The notes below the pieces were generated by a model. It saw only the letters and a program-made list of their open reading frames with translations. It searched no databases and was not told the DNA's origin. Below are positions 8,380 through 16,992 of a DNA stretch of 64,000 bases, one piece after another. Source of the DNA: Cryomorpha sp963741985 (lineage in GTDB: Bacteria > Bacteroidota > Bacteroidia > Flavobacteriales_D > Cryomorphaceae); contig CAVUKD010000004.1 in assembly GCA_963741985.1 (NCBI GenBank), positions 124,001-188,000 on the forward strand, written 5' to 3'. Numbering within the stretch: the first letter of the stretch is position 1; the number at the start of each line of letters is the position of its first letter. The position numbers and the translations under genes are program-made.

Positions 8380-9393
8380 TTAATCAATGGGTTCCCCATT
8401 TTTGTAGTTTTCTTTATTTTCCACTTTGCCTTCCTGGGTGTAGGTAATCACCTCGCCGTCGAGTGCACCATCCTTGTATTGGCCTTCCCGTTTCACCTGA
8501 GTACCTTTGAGGCGCTGCACCGGGTATTCATTACCATATTGATCTGTTTCACTTTCAGTTACCCAATTTCCTTTTTCGAAATATTCTTTAAAGGGGCCGT
8601 TCTTCTTACCGTCTTTGTAGGTATATTCTGATCGCTTTATATCGTTTGGGAAGTACTCAGTAAAAACGCCGTTATATCGATGCTCCTCCTCCATTTTTCC
8701 CCCTCGATATACATAGATCACTTCTATCGAACCATCTTTGTGAAAGTGGTACCAAGAACTTTCCTTAAGTCCGTCGACGTATTTTCCGGAAGTCATTTTT
8801 GTTCCGTCCGGATAGTAGGCCTCGTAATGGCCATCATAAGCAGCACCGTTTACCACCGTGGCATCGAGTTTGGGATTTCCATCTTCAAAAAACTGTTGCC
8901 ATTTTCCGTTTTTCACGCCATTTTCAAAGTTCATTTTCTCCGATACACTTCCCGAAGCATAATAGATGGTGCTCGAACCGTTCTTCTTGCCATTGCGGTA
9001 ATTATCACGTGAGAGTAGCGAGCCGTCGGCGGCAAAAAATGTCCATACACTGTCGCGTTCCTGATTTTTGTATTTTCCTTCAGCGATAAGATTTCCGGTA
9101 TCCTCGTCGTATATTTTCGCAAAAGCAGAATTGTCCTTTCGGTAAATCATCTCTGCCTGGATACTTCCATTTTCGTGGTATCGGAATAATTTTCCCACTG
9201 GTTTTCCATTCTCAAAATGGCCGCGATACTTCAGGGTATCGGTTTCGTAATAGCCTTCCCAGAGTCCTTGTTTCAAGCCCTGAGCATCTGTTTTATTAGG
9301 AGCTCTTGATGGCTGAGCCAAAACAGGCATGGACAAAAAGGTTGTTAAAACAGCAGAAATAATAATATTTTTAATGGTAGTATCAGACTTCAT
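8380..9393 (-). CDS. MORN/YwqK-type repeat protein, secreted
   Basis: The 337-residue product starts with a signal peptide ending near residue 26 (PVLAQPS). It then consists of about a dozen imperfect ~22-24-residue repeats of the form G.Y.nG...G.W..Y...G, for example KNGKWQQFFEDGNPK and KNGPFKEYFEKGNW. This is the MORN-like pattern of the YwqK antitoxin-type domain. Such proteins form extended beta-sheets and are often surface or periplasmic scaffolds in Bacteroidota; a true antitoxin role is not implied. The start overlaps the glycosyltransferase stop by 11 bases, and the lipoprotein follows after 15 bases. Confidence 0.88.
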   Translation of the reverse strand: MKSDTTIKNIIISAVLTTFLSMPVLAQPSRAPNKTDAQGLKQGLWEGYYETDTLKYRGHFENGKPVGKLFRYHENGSIQAEMIYRKDNSAFAKIYDEDTGNLIAEGKYKNQERDSVWTFFAADGSLLSRDNYRNGKKNGSSTIYYASGSVSEKMNFENGVKNGKWQQFFEDGNPKLDATVVNGAAYDGHYEAYYPDGTKMTSGKYVDGLKESSWYHFHKDGSIEVIYVYRGGKMEEEHRYNGVFTEYFPNDIKRSEYTYKDGKKNGPFKEYFEKGNWVTESETDQYGNEYPVQRLKGTQVKREGQYKDGALDGEVITYTQEGKVENKENYKNGEPID

Positions 9394-10531
9394 TCAATGT
9401 ATTTGCAAATTCGATAAATTTATGGGTAAAATGTGACCAGGAAAAGCGTTCTTTCTCAATGGCGGCAGCTTGTGAAAAAGCTTCTTCCTTATTTTCACTA
9501 AAAAAACGCAGGAGTGCCGCGGCTATTGCATCGGGATCGGGATTTACCACATAGCCCACCTTACCATCCGGCACAATTTCGGCCAGCCCTCCGACATCGG
9601 TCACCAGCATAGGCCGCTCGAAGTGGTAGGCTATCTGGGTAACGCCACTCTGGGTAGCTGTACGGTAAGTTTGAGCGACGAGATTGGCTGCGCAGAAATA
9701 ATCCCTTACCTCCTCCTGCGGAATGTAATCGGATCGGATAACGACCTGATCCGTGAGCCCGAGCCGCGCGATTAATTCGTCGTATTTCTCCCGACTTTCG
9801 TAAAATTCGCCGGCCACAAGAAGGTGGATTTTCTCTGCCGAGAGTAATTTTTTCGCCAATGCTTCCAGCAAAAGATCAAGACCTTTATAAGCGCGTACAA
9901 AACCAAAAAAGAGCAAATAGCGCGCTTCGGGATCGAGGCCGAGGTTGCCACGAGCTTCCTGCATGGATATCTTCTCTCCGAAGATATCGTAAACGGGATG
10001 CGGACTTGTAGCGGTGCGTTTGCCCGGTGCAATTTTATTCAAATCTGCTGCCACGCTATCGGATAGAGTAAAAAAAGCATCTGCATTTTTGAAAAAAAGA
10101 TATGAGAGGAGCCGATCGAACTTCCTAGCCTCATGCGGAATTGCGTTGTCTACAAGTCCGATAACCGGAATCCCTTTGCTGCGAAGATATTTTGATAAAG
10201 CACCGAGCGCCGGGCCCATAAATGGTAGCCAAAAACGTATGACCACCATTTTTGGATTTCGCTTCGCAATCTTTTTGGCAGCGCTGCGCCATGAAAAAGG
10301 ATTTACACTCGATAGCCAGTTGTGAATGGTAATACCCTCAGGGGGATCACCGGTAGCTTTCTGGCTCTTGCCGGGGAAGAGGATAGCAGGATACTGTAAG
10401 TAAAAACTTACAATTTCGGCCGTATAGCCTATATCAATTAGCGACCGACAGAAGGATTCATTAAAATGAGCAATCCCTCCGCGAAGCGGAAACGCAGGTC
10501 CAACGAGGATAATGTGGTGGTCGGAATTCAC
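9383..10531 (-). CDS. glycosyltransferase family 4-like
   Basis: This 382-residue GT-B protein shows a Gly-rich N-terminal loop (GPAFPLRGGIAHFN), a linker, and a C-terminal Rossmann half. The C-terminal half contains LLFFGFVRAYKGLDLLLEAL and a donor-binding region (VTDVGGLAEIVPDG) like the E-x7-E region of retaining GT4 enzymes. It would move a sugar from a nucleotide donor to a glycan or lipid. It begins with GTG. It heads the minus-strand operon, overlapping the MORN-like gene. Whether it glycosylates a partner from the same operon is only a guess. Confidence 0.88.
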   Translation of the reverse strand: MNSDHHIILVGPAFPLRGGIAHFNESFCRSLIDIGYTAEIVSFYLQYPAILFPGKSQKATGDPPEGITIHNWLSSVNPFSWRSAAKKIAKRNPKMVVIRFWLPFMGPALGALSKYLRSKGIPVIGLVDNAIPHEARKFDRLLSYLFFKNADAFFTLSDSVAADLNKIAPGKRTATSPHPVYDIFGEKISMQEARGNLGLDPEARYLLFFGFVRAYKGLDLLLEALAKKLLSAEKIHLLVAGEFYESREKYDELIARLGLTDQVVIRSDYIPQEEVRDYFCAANLVAQTYRTATQSGVTQIAYHFERPMLVTDVGGLAEIVPDGKVGYVVNPDPDAIAAALLRFFSENKEEAFSQAAAIEKERFSWSHFTHKFIEFANTLNEV

Positions 10532-11240
10532 GAAGCGAAACTACGGAATATAGACCGGGATGCCACGCATACGAAAATGAAATTTTTACAGGGTTGAATC
10601 ACAACACCGACAGCACTCTTGGAAGCACTTCTCAAGATTTTGAATGCTTCATTGCCGCAGTCATTTTCTTTATCAAAACGATTTGGATTAAAGGGTAGTA
10701 GCTGTGTTCGATTACTCCTTCCAACTTTCGCCACCAGGTTCCGTATTTTCCAGCTAACAATAGTTCATCTTATCTTTTCTCCGGAAGTTTTTCTAACCTT
10801 TTGGCAAAGTTTTCTGCGTATATGAAGAAAGTACATATACATTTCTCCCAGACCATTTGTACATTCAAGACTGGTGCCCGGTACAAGATATCGCAGCGGA
10901 AGGCTGGAAGCTATGCATTATGCAAGGTTGTAGCATTATATTTTTTAGTCCAATAGTTCTTCCTTTAGGCTCGCATAGCCATTTATAGCATGGGATTTAT
11001 ACAGAGTCGAAAGGATAATATTGAAAAGTTGCTTTTTTACAGGGTTCGGTCCATCGACGTATATAAATTGCATGAAAGAGTCTGATTCTCGAATTCAAAA
11101 CCAAGAAAATGAACCGAGATTTTTCAAGCGTCGGCAATGCCGACTACGAATATTCCAAGGTGAATACCGGTAATCCATGAACAAAAGAATATTTTTTCTA
11201 TTACTAAAAATTCATCCCCGCTCATTTTTTTCAAAAATAG
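10532..11240. other. long intergenic region, no gene recognised
   Basis: About 700 bases lie between the divergent glycosyltransferase and carbonic anhydrase genes. Frames of 68 codons on both strands near 10.53-10.83 kb have composition and residue patterns of chance frames. A 44-codon frame from an ATG near 10821 also looks random. I see no tRNA, riboswitch or convincing gene remnant. Confidence 0.5.
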
Positions 11241-11248
11241 TATTTTTG
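11241..11248 (+). promoter_or_regulatory. -7 box for carbonic anhydrase
   Basis: TATTTTTG matches TAnnTTTG. It would give a leader of about 100 bases before the ATG at 11353, long for this window. Two short frames beginning at 11272 and 11288 lie in that leader but look like chance. Confidence 0.5.
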
Positions 11249-11352
11249 CACAGGAAAATTAAAATCTCCTTATGACGCTATTGTTTTATGAGAAATTTAG
11301 ACCTCGTATTCCATCACTTAGCTGAACTGAAGAGCCAAAAAATAATAGCAAC

Positions 11353-11979
11353 ATGGATATCGAAAAAATATTTGAAAGCAATAAATCCTGGGTAAAATCA
11401 AAACGCGAAAGCGACCCCAGATACTTCAACAATCTTTCCAAAGGACAGAATCCGAAGGTTCTCTATATTGGATGCAGCGATAGCCGCGTGACAGCTGAAG
11501 AATTGATGGGCGCAGATCCAGGCGATGTTTTCGTACATCGAAATATTGCCAACATGGTGCCAAACACTGACTTAAGTTCGATGACCGTGATCGAATATGC
11601 GGTAGTGCATTTGCAAGTAACTAATATTGTGATTTGCGGTCATTATTACTGTGGAGGTGTGAAAGCTGCTATGCAATCGGCAGATTTGGGAATTTTGAAC
11701 CCATGGCTTCGGAATATTCGGGATGTATATCGCACCCACCATACTGAATTGGATTCCATCGAAAACGAAGAGGAGAAATACAAGCGACTGGTAGAGCTGA
11801 ATGTTCAGGAACAGTGTATAAATGTGATCAAAACGGCTGCAGTGCAAAAAGCATTTTTAAAACGAAAAATTGCGGTTCACGGTTGGGTTTTTGATATCCA
11901 CTCCGGAAAACTGATTGATTTGAATATTAATCTTGACAAGATTATGAGCGCTATAATGGAGATTTATCGATTGGATTAA
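11353..11979 (+). CDS. beta-carbonic anhydrase
   Basis: This 208-residue enzyme interconverts CO2 and bicarbonate. Zinc ligands are Cys41, His97 and Cys100; the Asp43-Arg45 dyad in CSDSR gates the active site. The second motif reads CGHYYCGG. The length is normal for prokaryotic beta-class enzymes and there is no signal peptide, so it is cytosolic and probably supplies bicarbonate to carboxylases. The start ATG is followed by MDIEKIF, a usual N-terminus for this family. Confidence 0.96.
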   Translation: MDIEKIFESNKSWVKSKRESDPRYFNNLSKGQNPKVLYIGCSDSRVTAEELMGADPGDVFVHRNIANMVPNTDLSSMTVIEYAVVHLQVTNIVICGHYYCGGVKAAMQSADLGILNPWLRNIRDVYRTHHTELDSIENEEEKYKRLVELNVQEQCINVIKTAAVQKAFLKRKIAVHGWVFDIHSGKLIDLNINLDKIMSAIMEIYRLD

Positions 11980-12113
11980 GGTATATCTGGCTCAGTGCAA
12001 TTTCGTTCAAATTCCTTTGGTATTTATCATTTGGAGTTTTATGAAGTACCAATCCTGGCAAACTATCCGTCGTACAATAAATCAATATATACCTGACTTC
12101 CACCAAGCATTCT

Positions 12114-12530
12114 TTGCTAAAAGATTTTAAAGTAAATATTATAATTAAACTCGCTGGACTCTGGATCGCTGTACTATTTTGCTATTTCTACTGAGATTAT
12201 TTTGAGTTGTAAACTTCAGGTAAGGTGGAAGGATTACTTTCGGGCGATAGTGGTTGAGATAGCCTATTGAAATTGCTCGCCGCATCCATAACAATGACCA
12301 TTCTGACCCTCATGTTTTCTTTGCCATTGCTCCTAAAACCCGGATTAAACCGATGGTTGAACATTATTTTTGGCGCTATTTTCACCCTTATTATGGTTTT
12401 GATTGCGATTTGCTCCATCACCCCTTGGTACACACTTTATGTTTATCTCGCCGGGGTGAAATCGTTTCTTACCTTTCTTATCGTTCGAATGGCAATTAAA
12501 TGGCCTAAAATGAGTGTCTCTGTAAAATAG
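12114..12530 (+). pseudogene. DUF6326 family membrane protein, decayed by three nonsense codons
   Basis: One continuous frame from about 12114 to the TAG at 12528-12530 reads as a complete small four-helix membrane protein of the DUF6326 type. It is interrupted by three in-frame stops: TGA at 12192, TAA at 12210 and TGA at 12255. Hallmarks before the stops include DFKVN...KLAGLW and after them GKVEGLLSG, LNRWLNIIFG and APWY-like TPWYTLYV. No ATG remains at the expected start (TTG at 12114). There is no frameshift; the reading register is preserved throughout. Mixed TGA and TAA stops argue against recoding. The last 87 codons from a TTG at 12267 remain open but would encode only half of the protein. 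Confidence 0.75.
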
Positions 12531-12667
12531 TGCTATCTATTTTTAAAAAAAAACCAAGTGAAAGCAGCAGATACCGAAGTGGAATTGTAGTATTTTCGAC
12601 GATCTAATTTATAAAAACGCTCATAATGCTGGTAGTGTGGTTATCCAACCGGCAGTGAACCAAAACA

Positions 12668-13555
12668 ATGGCATCAGGAATATTTGCGGTACTCGATGAT
12701 ATAGCTACCCTCATGGACGATATGGCTCTGATGAGCAAAGTCGCCGCAAAAAAGACGGCCGGAATATTAGGGGACGACCTTGCGGTAAATGCGGAAAAAG
12801 CTTCGGGCTTCGTGGCACAGCGGGAGATTCCGGTTTTGTGGGCCATCACCAAAGGCTCCTTTCTCAATAAATTAATCATTCTCCCAATCGCTTTTTTGCT
12901 AAGTGCATTTCTGCCGTGGGCTGTGATTCTGTTGCTGCTATTGGGTGGTATATATCTCAGCTACGAAGGTGCTGAGAAAATATACGAGTGGATCCTACCG
13001 CATAAACACGTGGAGGAGCAAATTCTCAAAACTGAACTGAGTGAAGAAGACATACTTTCACTTGAAAAAGAGCGCGTAAAATCTGCCATCATCACCGATT
13101 TTATTCTCTCAATTGAAATCGTGATAATAGCGCTCGGGACAGTGGTAAACGAACCAATATTGGAGCAAATTATTGTAGTAACAATCATCGCCGTAGCAGC
13201 CACCATCGGGGTATATGGTATTGTAGCACTTATCGTCCGGATGGATGATATAGGATATAAAATCCTCAAAGGTTCGGGGCAGAGAAACAAGTTAAACCGT
13301 TCTATCGGTTCTTTTTTGGTTAGAGCGCTCCCCAAAGTGATTAAAAGTTTGAGTGTAATTGGAACCATAGCCCTCATTACTGTTTCAGGGGGAATATTTG
13401 TGCATAACATCGGTTTTATGCATCATTTCCTACCAAATCTACCCTCCATTATTCCTGAAATTTTGATAGGACTTATTGCCGGATTTATAGGTGTGGGGGC
13501 CGTAAAATTTTTCAAGTTCATTCGGGACAAATTGAAGGATAATAAGCCTGTTTAA
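12668..13555 (+). CDS. DUF808 (YedI-like) inner-membrane protein
   Basis: This 295-residue protein opens with the DUF808 signature: ASGIFAVLDDIATLMDDMA, then KVAAKKTAGILGDDLAVNA. About six transmembrane helices follow. Members are inner-membrane proteins of unknown function. It stands alone between the DUF6326 remnant and the histidine kinase gene, with start ATG at 12668. Confidence 0.92.
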   Translation: MASGIFAVLDDIATLMDDMALMSKVAAKKTAGILGDDLAVNAEKASGFVAQREIPVLWAITKGSFLNKLIILPIAFLLSAFLPWAVILLLLLGGIYLSYEGAEKIYEWILPHKHVEEQILKTELSEEDILSLEKERVKSAIITDFILSIEIVIIALGTVVNEPILEQIIVVTIIAVAATIGVYGIVALIVRMDDIGYKILKGSGQRNKLNRSIGSFLVRALPKVIKSLSVIGTIALITVSGGIFVHNIGFMHHFLPNLPSIIPEILIGLIAGFIGVGAVKFFKFIRDKLKDNKPV

Positions 13556-13688
13556 CATGCTCACTTTCTACTTTGGAACGCTCTCCAAATGAGGAAAATT
13601 TGCTAAGGAATGTCATGGTAATTGTATCTAAAAACCGGTTTCACCGTCATAAATTACCGTTTACTCAATCAAGTGACATGAATAGTAA

Positions 13689-15764
13689 ATGAAGCCGTTA
13701 AATATTTGCAGATATGTTATTTTAGCGGTAATGCGCCGATGTGTCCTTATCATTTTGAGCATCTTGCTCTGTTTCACGAGTTACTGTCAAATTCCACTTA
13801 GCCAGGAGCCAGGTAAGATTTCCTTATTAGGAAATAAAGCTGTGAAAGCGATGTACAGCTCAAAAGAAACCACTTTCGAAACCATTCGTGAATCAAATTT
13901 TTATGCACCCTATGATACGAGCTTTTTACAGGGCGCCGAGCAAGTCTTATGGCTCAAATTCAATGTAGTGAACACGGATTCAAATACTTCAGAATATTTT
14001 CTATACAGCAAAGAAGCCTACTTTGCCGTTTTTCAAGAAACTGATACTGGCTGGACAGTATTTAAAAATGGCTTCTTAACTCCTGTGGCGGAAAGACCAA
14101 AAGTCAGAAATCCAGGTTTTCTAAAAGTAAGTTTGCCGGTAAATCGTACCTCGGAGATATACGTGAGGCTACAAGCGGGAAATTACTCATCGCCATATCA
14201 CCGCCCGGTTATCGGAGGCAAAATGTTTCATTATAGGCAACAAGAGTTAGATGCAGCGTACAATCTTCCCGGCTATACGTTCAGCTTGATATATCTGTCA
14301 AGCCTCATCATGATCACATTTTTTGTATTAATTCTTTTCGTTTCCATACGAGAAAAAATCTATGTCTACTACCTCCTATATCTGCTTTTTCAGATTCTAT
14401 ATTCACTGATTGTCTTCTCTCATAATCCCATGATTTCTTGGGATATTACCAATACAAATCCGACACTTGGCTATCTCCTGATGGAAGGGGTACAGTTTAC
14501 TTTTATCGGTTTCTATATTTTCTTTATTATAGAACTTATAGAGATTCAGAAATTTGACTCATTGCTGGCTCAAATAATGCGGGGATTTGCTTGGTTCTGC
14601 TTCGGTTACGCTATTTTTAGCATCTGTTTTACCTACTTTTCTCCTGACAGCCATACCCACTTTTTGATCTTCAAATATGTACGGATGTTCGTCCTACCAC
14701 TCAATTTAGTACTGATTATTTGGGTGATCCAGAAGGTGCAGCATCCTCTCGTTACCTATTTTATTATAGGTAATATATTCTTTTTCTCGGGGTCGGTTTT
14801 ATCGGTTTACGCATCGTTAAATGGAATCAATTTAGACCCCAATAGTCTGATTTACTTTGACAATAGCTTGAATACGATTTTCCAAATGGGACTCTTGTGC
14901 GAGGTATTTTGTTTCTCTTTTGCAATTGCCCATCACGTGCGGCTTATTTACAATGAAAAGAAGGAAAATTCGGCTGCTTTTATTCGCCAGCTTGAGGAAA
15001 ACCAACGTATTCAAGAGAACATGAATAAAGAGCTGGACAAGAAAATAAATGCAAAGACCACGGAGCTTATTGAAGTGTATTCGGCGATCGAAAAGCAGCG
15101 TGAAAAGGAAATTAAAAATGCTTTTTCGCAAAAAATAAAGGAGACTGAAATGCTTGCCTTGCGTTCGCAAATGAATCCACACTTTTTGTTTAATAGTATG
15201 AACGCCATCAAACACTTAATCCTTACAGAAAGATCGAAAGATGCGATGGATTATCTCGATGATTTTGCGAGCCTTCTCAGGGGTGTATTGCAAAACAGCA
15301 AACGAGAGAGTATCACTGTTGAGGATGAGCTGGAGCTCCTCGAACTCTATTTATCGTTGGAAAAAGGGCGGCTTGGACCCACTTTGCAATATGAGATAAT
15401 CACTGCCGACCGAGCTGAACTTTCTCAGTATCCGATTCCTGCCTTGCTCCTGCAGCCTTTCGTTGAAAATGCCATCTGGCACGGGCTGCAGCCAAAAAAA
15501 GATGAGAAAAAAAATCTCGATATTACTTTTGATACCACTAATGAACTCGTAATCACCATTCGCGACAATGGTATAGGACGAAAAGCAGCGGATGAACTAA
15601 AGGGTAAAAAAAGTTTGCACAAATCATTTGGCATCGAGATAACCCGGGAGCGCCTGTCGCTTTTTAACCATTTAAATGAATTTAAAATCGACCTAAAAAT
15701 AACTGATTTGGAAAACAACGGACTCTCTACCGGAACTCTCGTTATATTCACCTATTCAATTTGA
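13689..15764 (+). CDS. 7TM-DISM sensor histidine kinase (LytS/YehU-type)
   Basis: The 691-residue protein has a signal segment, a periplasmic 7TMR-DISM extracellular domain (about residues 40-185), seven transmembrane helices (about 200-420) and a coiled coil rich in Glu and Lys (about 430-490). A His_kinase domain follows, with the phosphoacceptor in QMNPHFLFNSMNAI (His498), and then a HATPase_c domain (FVENAIWHGL; DNGIGR). It should sense an extracellular signal, perhaps a carbohydrate, and phosphorylate the regulator encoded 6 bases downstream. The frame starts at 13689; an ATG at 13731 would give a tidier signal peptide and may be the true start. Confidence 0.93.
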   Translation: MKPLNICRYVILAVMRRCVLIILSILLCFTSYCQIPLSQEPGKISLLGNKAVKAMYSSKETTFETIRESNFYAPYDTSFLQGAEQVLWLKFNVVNTDSNTSEYFLYSKEAYFAVFQETDTGWTVFKNGFLTPVAERPKVRNPGFLKVSLPVNRTSEIYVRLQAGNYSSPYHRPVIGGKMFHYRQQELDAAYNLPGYTFSLIYLSSLIMITFFVLILFVSIREKIYVYYLLYLLFQILYSLIVFSHNPMISWDITNTNPTLGYLLMEGVQFTFIGFYIFFIIELIEIQKFDSLLAQIMRGFAWFCFGYAIFSICFTYFSPDSHTHFLIFKYVRMFVLPLNLVLIIWVIQKVQHPLVTYFIIGNIFFFSGSVLSVYASLNGINLDPNSLIYFDNSLNTIFQMGLLCEVFCFSFAIAHHVRLIYNEKKENSAAFIRQLEENQRIQENMNKELDKKINAKTTELIEVYSAIEKQREKEIKNAFSQKIKETEMLALRSQMNPHFLFNSMNAIKHLILTERSKDAMDYLDDFASLLRGVLQNSKRESITVEDELELLELYLSLEKGRLGPTLQYEIITADRAELSQYPIPALLLQPFVENAIWHGLQPKKDEKKNLDITFDTTNELVITIRDNGIGRKAADELKGKKSLHKSFGIEITRERLSLFNHLNEFKIDLKITDLENNGLSTGTLVIFTYSI

Positions 15765-15770
15765 AAAACC

Positions 15771-16532
15771 ATGCCCAAAATAATAATCCTTGACGACGAA
15801 GAACATTGTACGGATATCCTCTCAGACTTGATCTCAAGAATGCCAGCTGATTACAAGATTACGGATGTTTTCAACGATCCGTTTGAAGCACTGACCTATA
15901 TCCAAAAAAATGAAATAGACCTGCTTTTTCTTGACATCGAAATGCCTGGAATGAACGGCTTTACATTTTTGGATAAAATATTACCTGTCAACTTTGATAT
16001 TATATTCACAACGGCTTACGATCAATATGCCATTCGGGCTTTTCAATATAGCGCGATAAATTACCTTTTAAAACCGATTACAGAAAAGGCCATTGTCCAA
16101 TCGCTTTCTGCTTGGGAACAGCGAAAAAATAAGACAAAAACTGAACAATGGAATATGCTCAGCTCCTTTATAAAGGACAGCGAAAAAGTACAAACAAAAA
16201 TTGCATTGCCAACCGGAGTTGGTCACGAAATCATGGAGATAAAAGATATTGTGAGATGTCAGGCAGAGAGCAATTATTGCAACTTTTATTTCGCCGACGG
16301 AAACAAGATGCTCGTTTGTCGCACCCTCAAAGATGTTGAAACGATTCTTTCAGAACAAGATTTTTTTAGGGTTCATCAGTCCCATTTGATCAACCCCAAA
16401 TATGTAAAGACCGTTTCAAGACAAGACGGTGGTACCCTCATTATGACCGATGGATCTAAAGTCCCCGTGTCCCGCCAGAAAAGAAGTTATATGAAAACAA
16501 TTATGGATAATATGCTTAATTTTAATCGCTGA
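15771..16532 (+). CDS. LytTR-family response regulator
   Basis: This is a 253-residue two-domain regulator. The receiver domain (1-120) has acidic residues at DDE 8-10, the phospho-acceptor Asp55 in LFLDIEMPG, and the conserved Lys in LLKPI. The LytTR DNA-binding domain (about 150-250) carries the expected VHQSHLINPKYV motif. It lies 6 bases after the kinase gene, so the two form a classical two-component pair. Target genes are unknown; a GH16-like lipoprotein and a ferredoxin follow on the same strand. Confidence 0.95.
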   Translation: MPKIIILDDEEHCTDILSDLISRMPADYKITDVFNDPFEALTYIQKNEIDLLFLDIEMPGMNGFTFLDKILPVNFDIIFTTAYDQYAIRAFQYSAINYLLKPITEKAIVQSLSAWEQRKNKTKTEQWNMLSSFIKDSEKVQTKIALPTGVGHEIMEIKDIVRCQAESNYCNFYFADGNKMLVCRTLKDVETILSEQDFFRVHQSHLINPKYVKTVSRQDGGTLIMTDGSKVPVSRQKRSYMKTIMDNMLNFNR

Positions 16533-16600
16533 AGGCCTCGAAATGGAAAGCTGAAAATCATTTCGCAAAATTAAACCTTCACTTAAAAATAATAAGCACT

Positions 16601-16810
16601 ATGGAAAAGCACGAATATCCCAACGCTGAGCTGACCGTAATCTGGCACCCAAAAAAATGTATCCACTCAGGAGTGTGTGTGAAAACCCTTCCAAAAGTCT
16701 ATAGCCCAAAAGAACGGCCATGGATAAAACCTGAAAACGCGACCGTAGAAGACCTTAAAAATCAGATAGATTGCTGTCCTTCGGGTGCTTTGAGCTATCG
16801 GCAAACGTAA
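16601..16810 (+). CDS. small (4Fe-4S) mono-cluster protein, YjdI family
   Basis: This is a 69-residue cytosolic protein. Four cysteines (Cys20, Cys26, Cys58, Cys59) lie in a divergent ferredoxin-like arrangement, with HPKKCIHSGVCVK and DCCPSGAL as in Fer4_19/YjdI proteins. It probably binds one iron-sulphur cluster and carries electrons, with partner unknown. The start ATG follows a short AT-rich leader. Confidence 0.9.
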   Translation: MEKHEYPNAELTVIWHPKKCIHSGVCVKTLPKVYSPKERPWIKPENATVEDLKNQIDCCPSGALSYRQT

Positions 16811-16992
16811 TTTGTTGTAATTGTAAAGGTCGGTTCTTTATCTTTTATTCTCAACACATTTTACGTGCGGTGAATGCAAAAATCCTTCCTGAGTGGTTCC
16901 GAAAGCTATACCTATTGAAGGTTCTGAACTTTTTTTCAATATCTTCATTCGTACACCTATATTTGAAATTTCATTTTTTACTGATTGAACCC

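Noticed and set aside
8380..9393. MORN/YwqK protein as an antitoxin
   Set aside because: It has a signal peptide and no toxin gene beside it, so the antitoxin label of the domain family does not apply.
10528..10825. Frames of 68 codons on both strands after the glycosyltransferase start
   Set aside because: The two overlap each other on opposite strands, lack promoter context and show no recognisable protein pattern.
11272..11352. Short frames in the carbonic anhydrase leader as a regulatory leader peptide
   Set aside because: They have no special codon content, attenuator hairpin or conservation that I can judge.
12192..12257. Possible stop-codon recoding in the DUF6326 frame
   Set aside because: The three stops include both TGA and TAA, and other genes in the window end normally with all three stop codons. 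Nonsense mutation is simpler.
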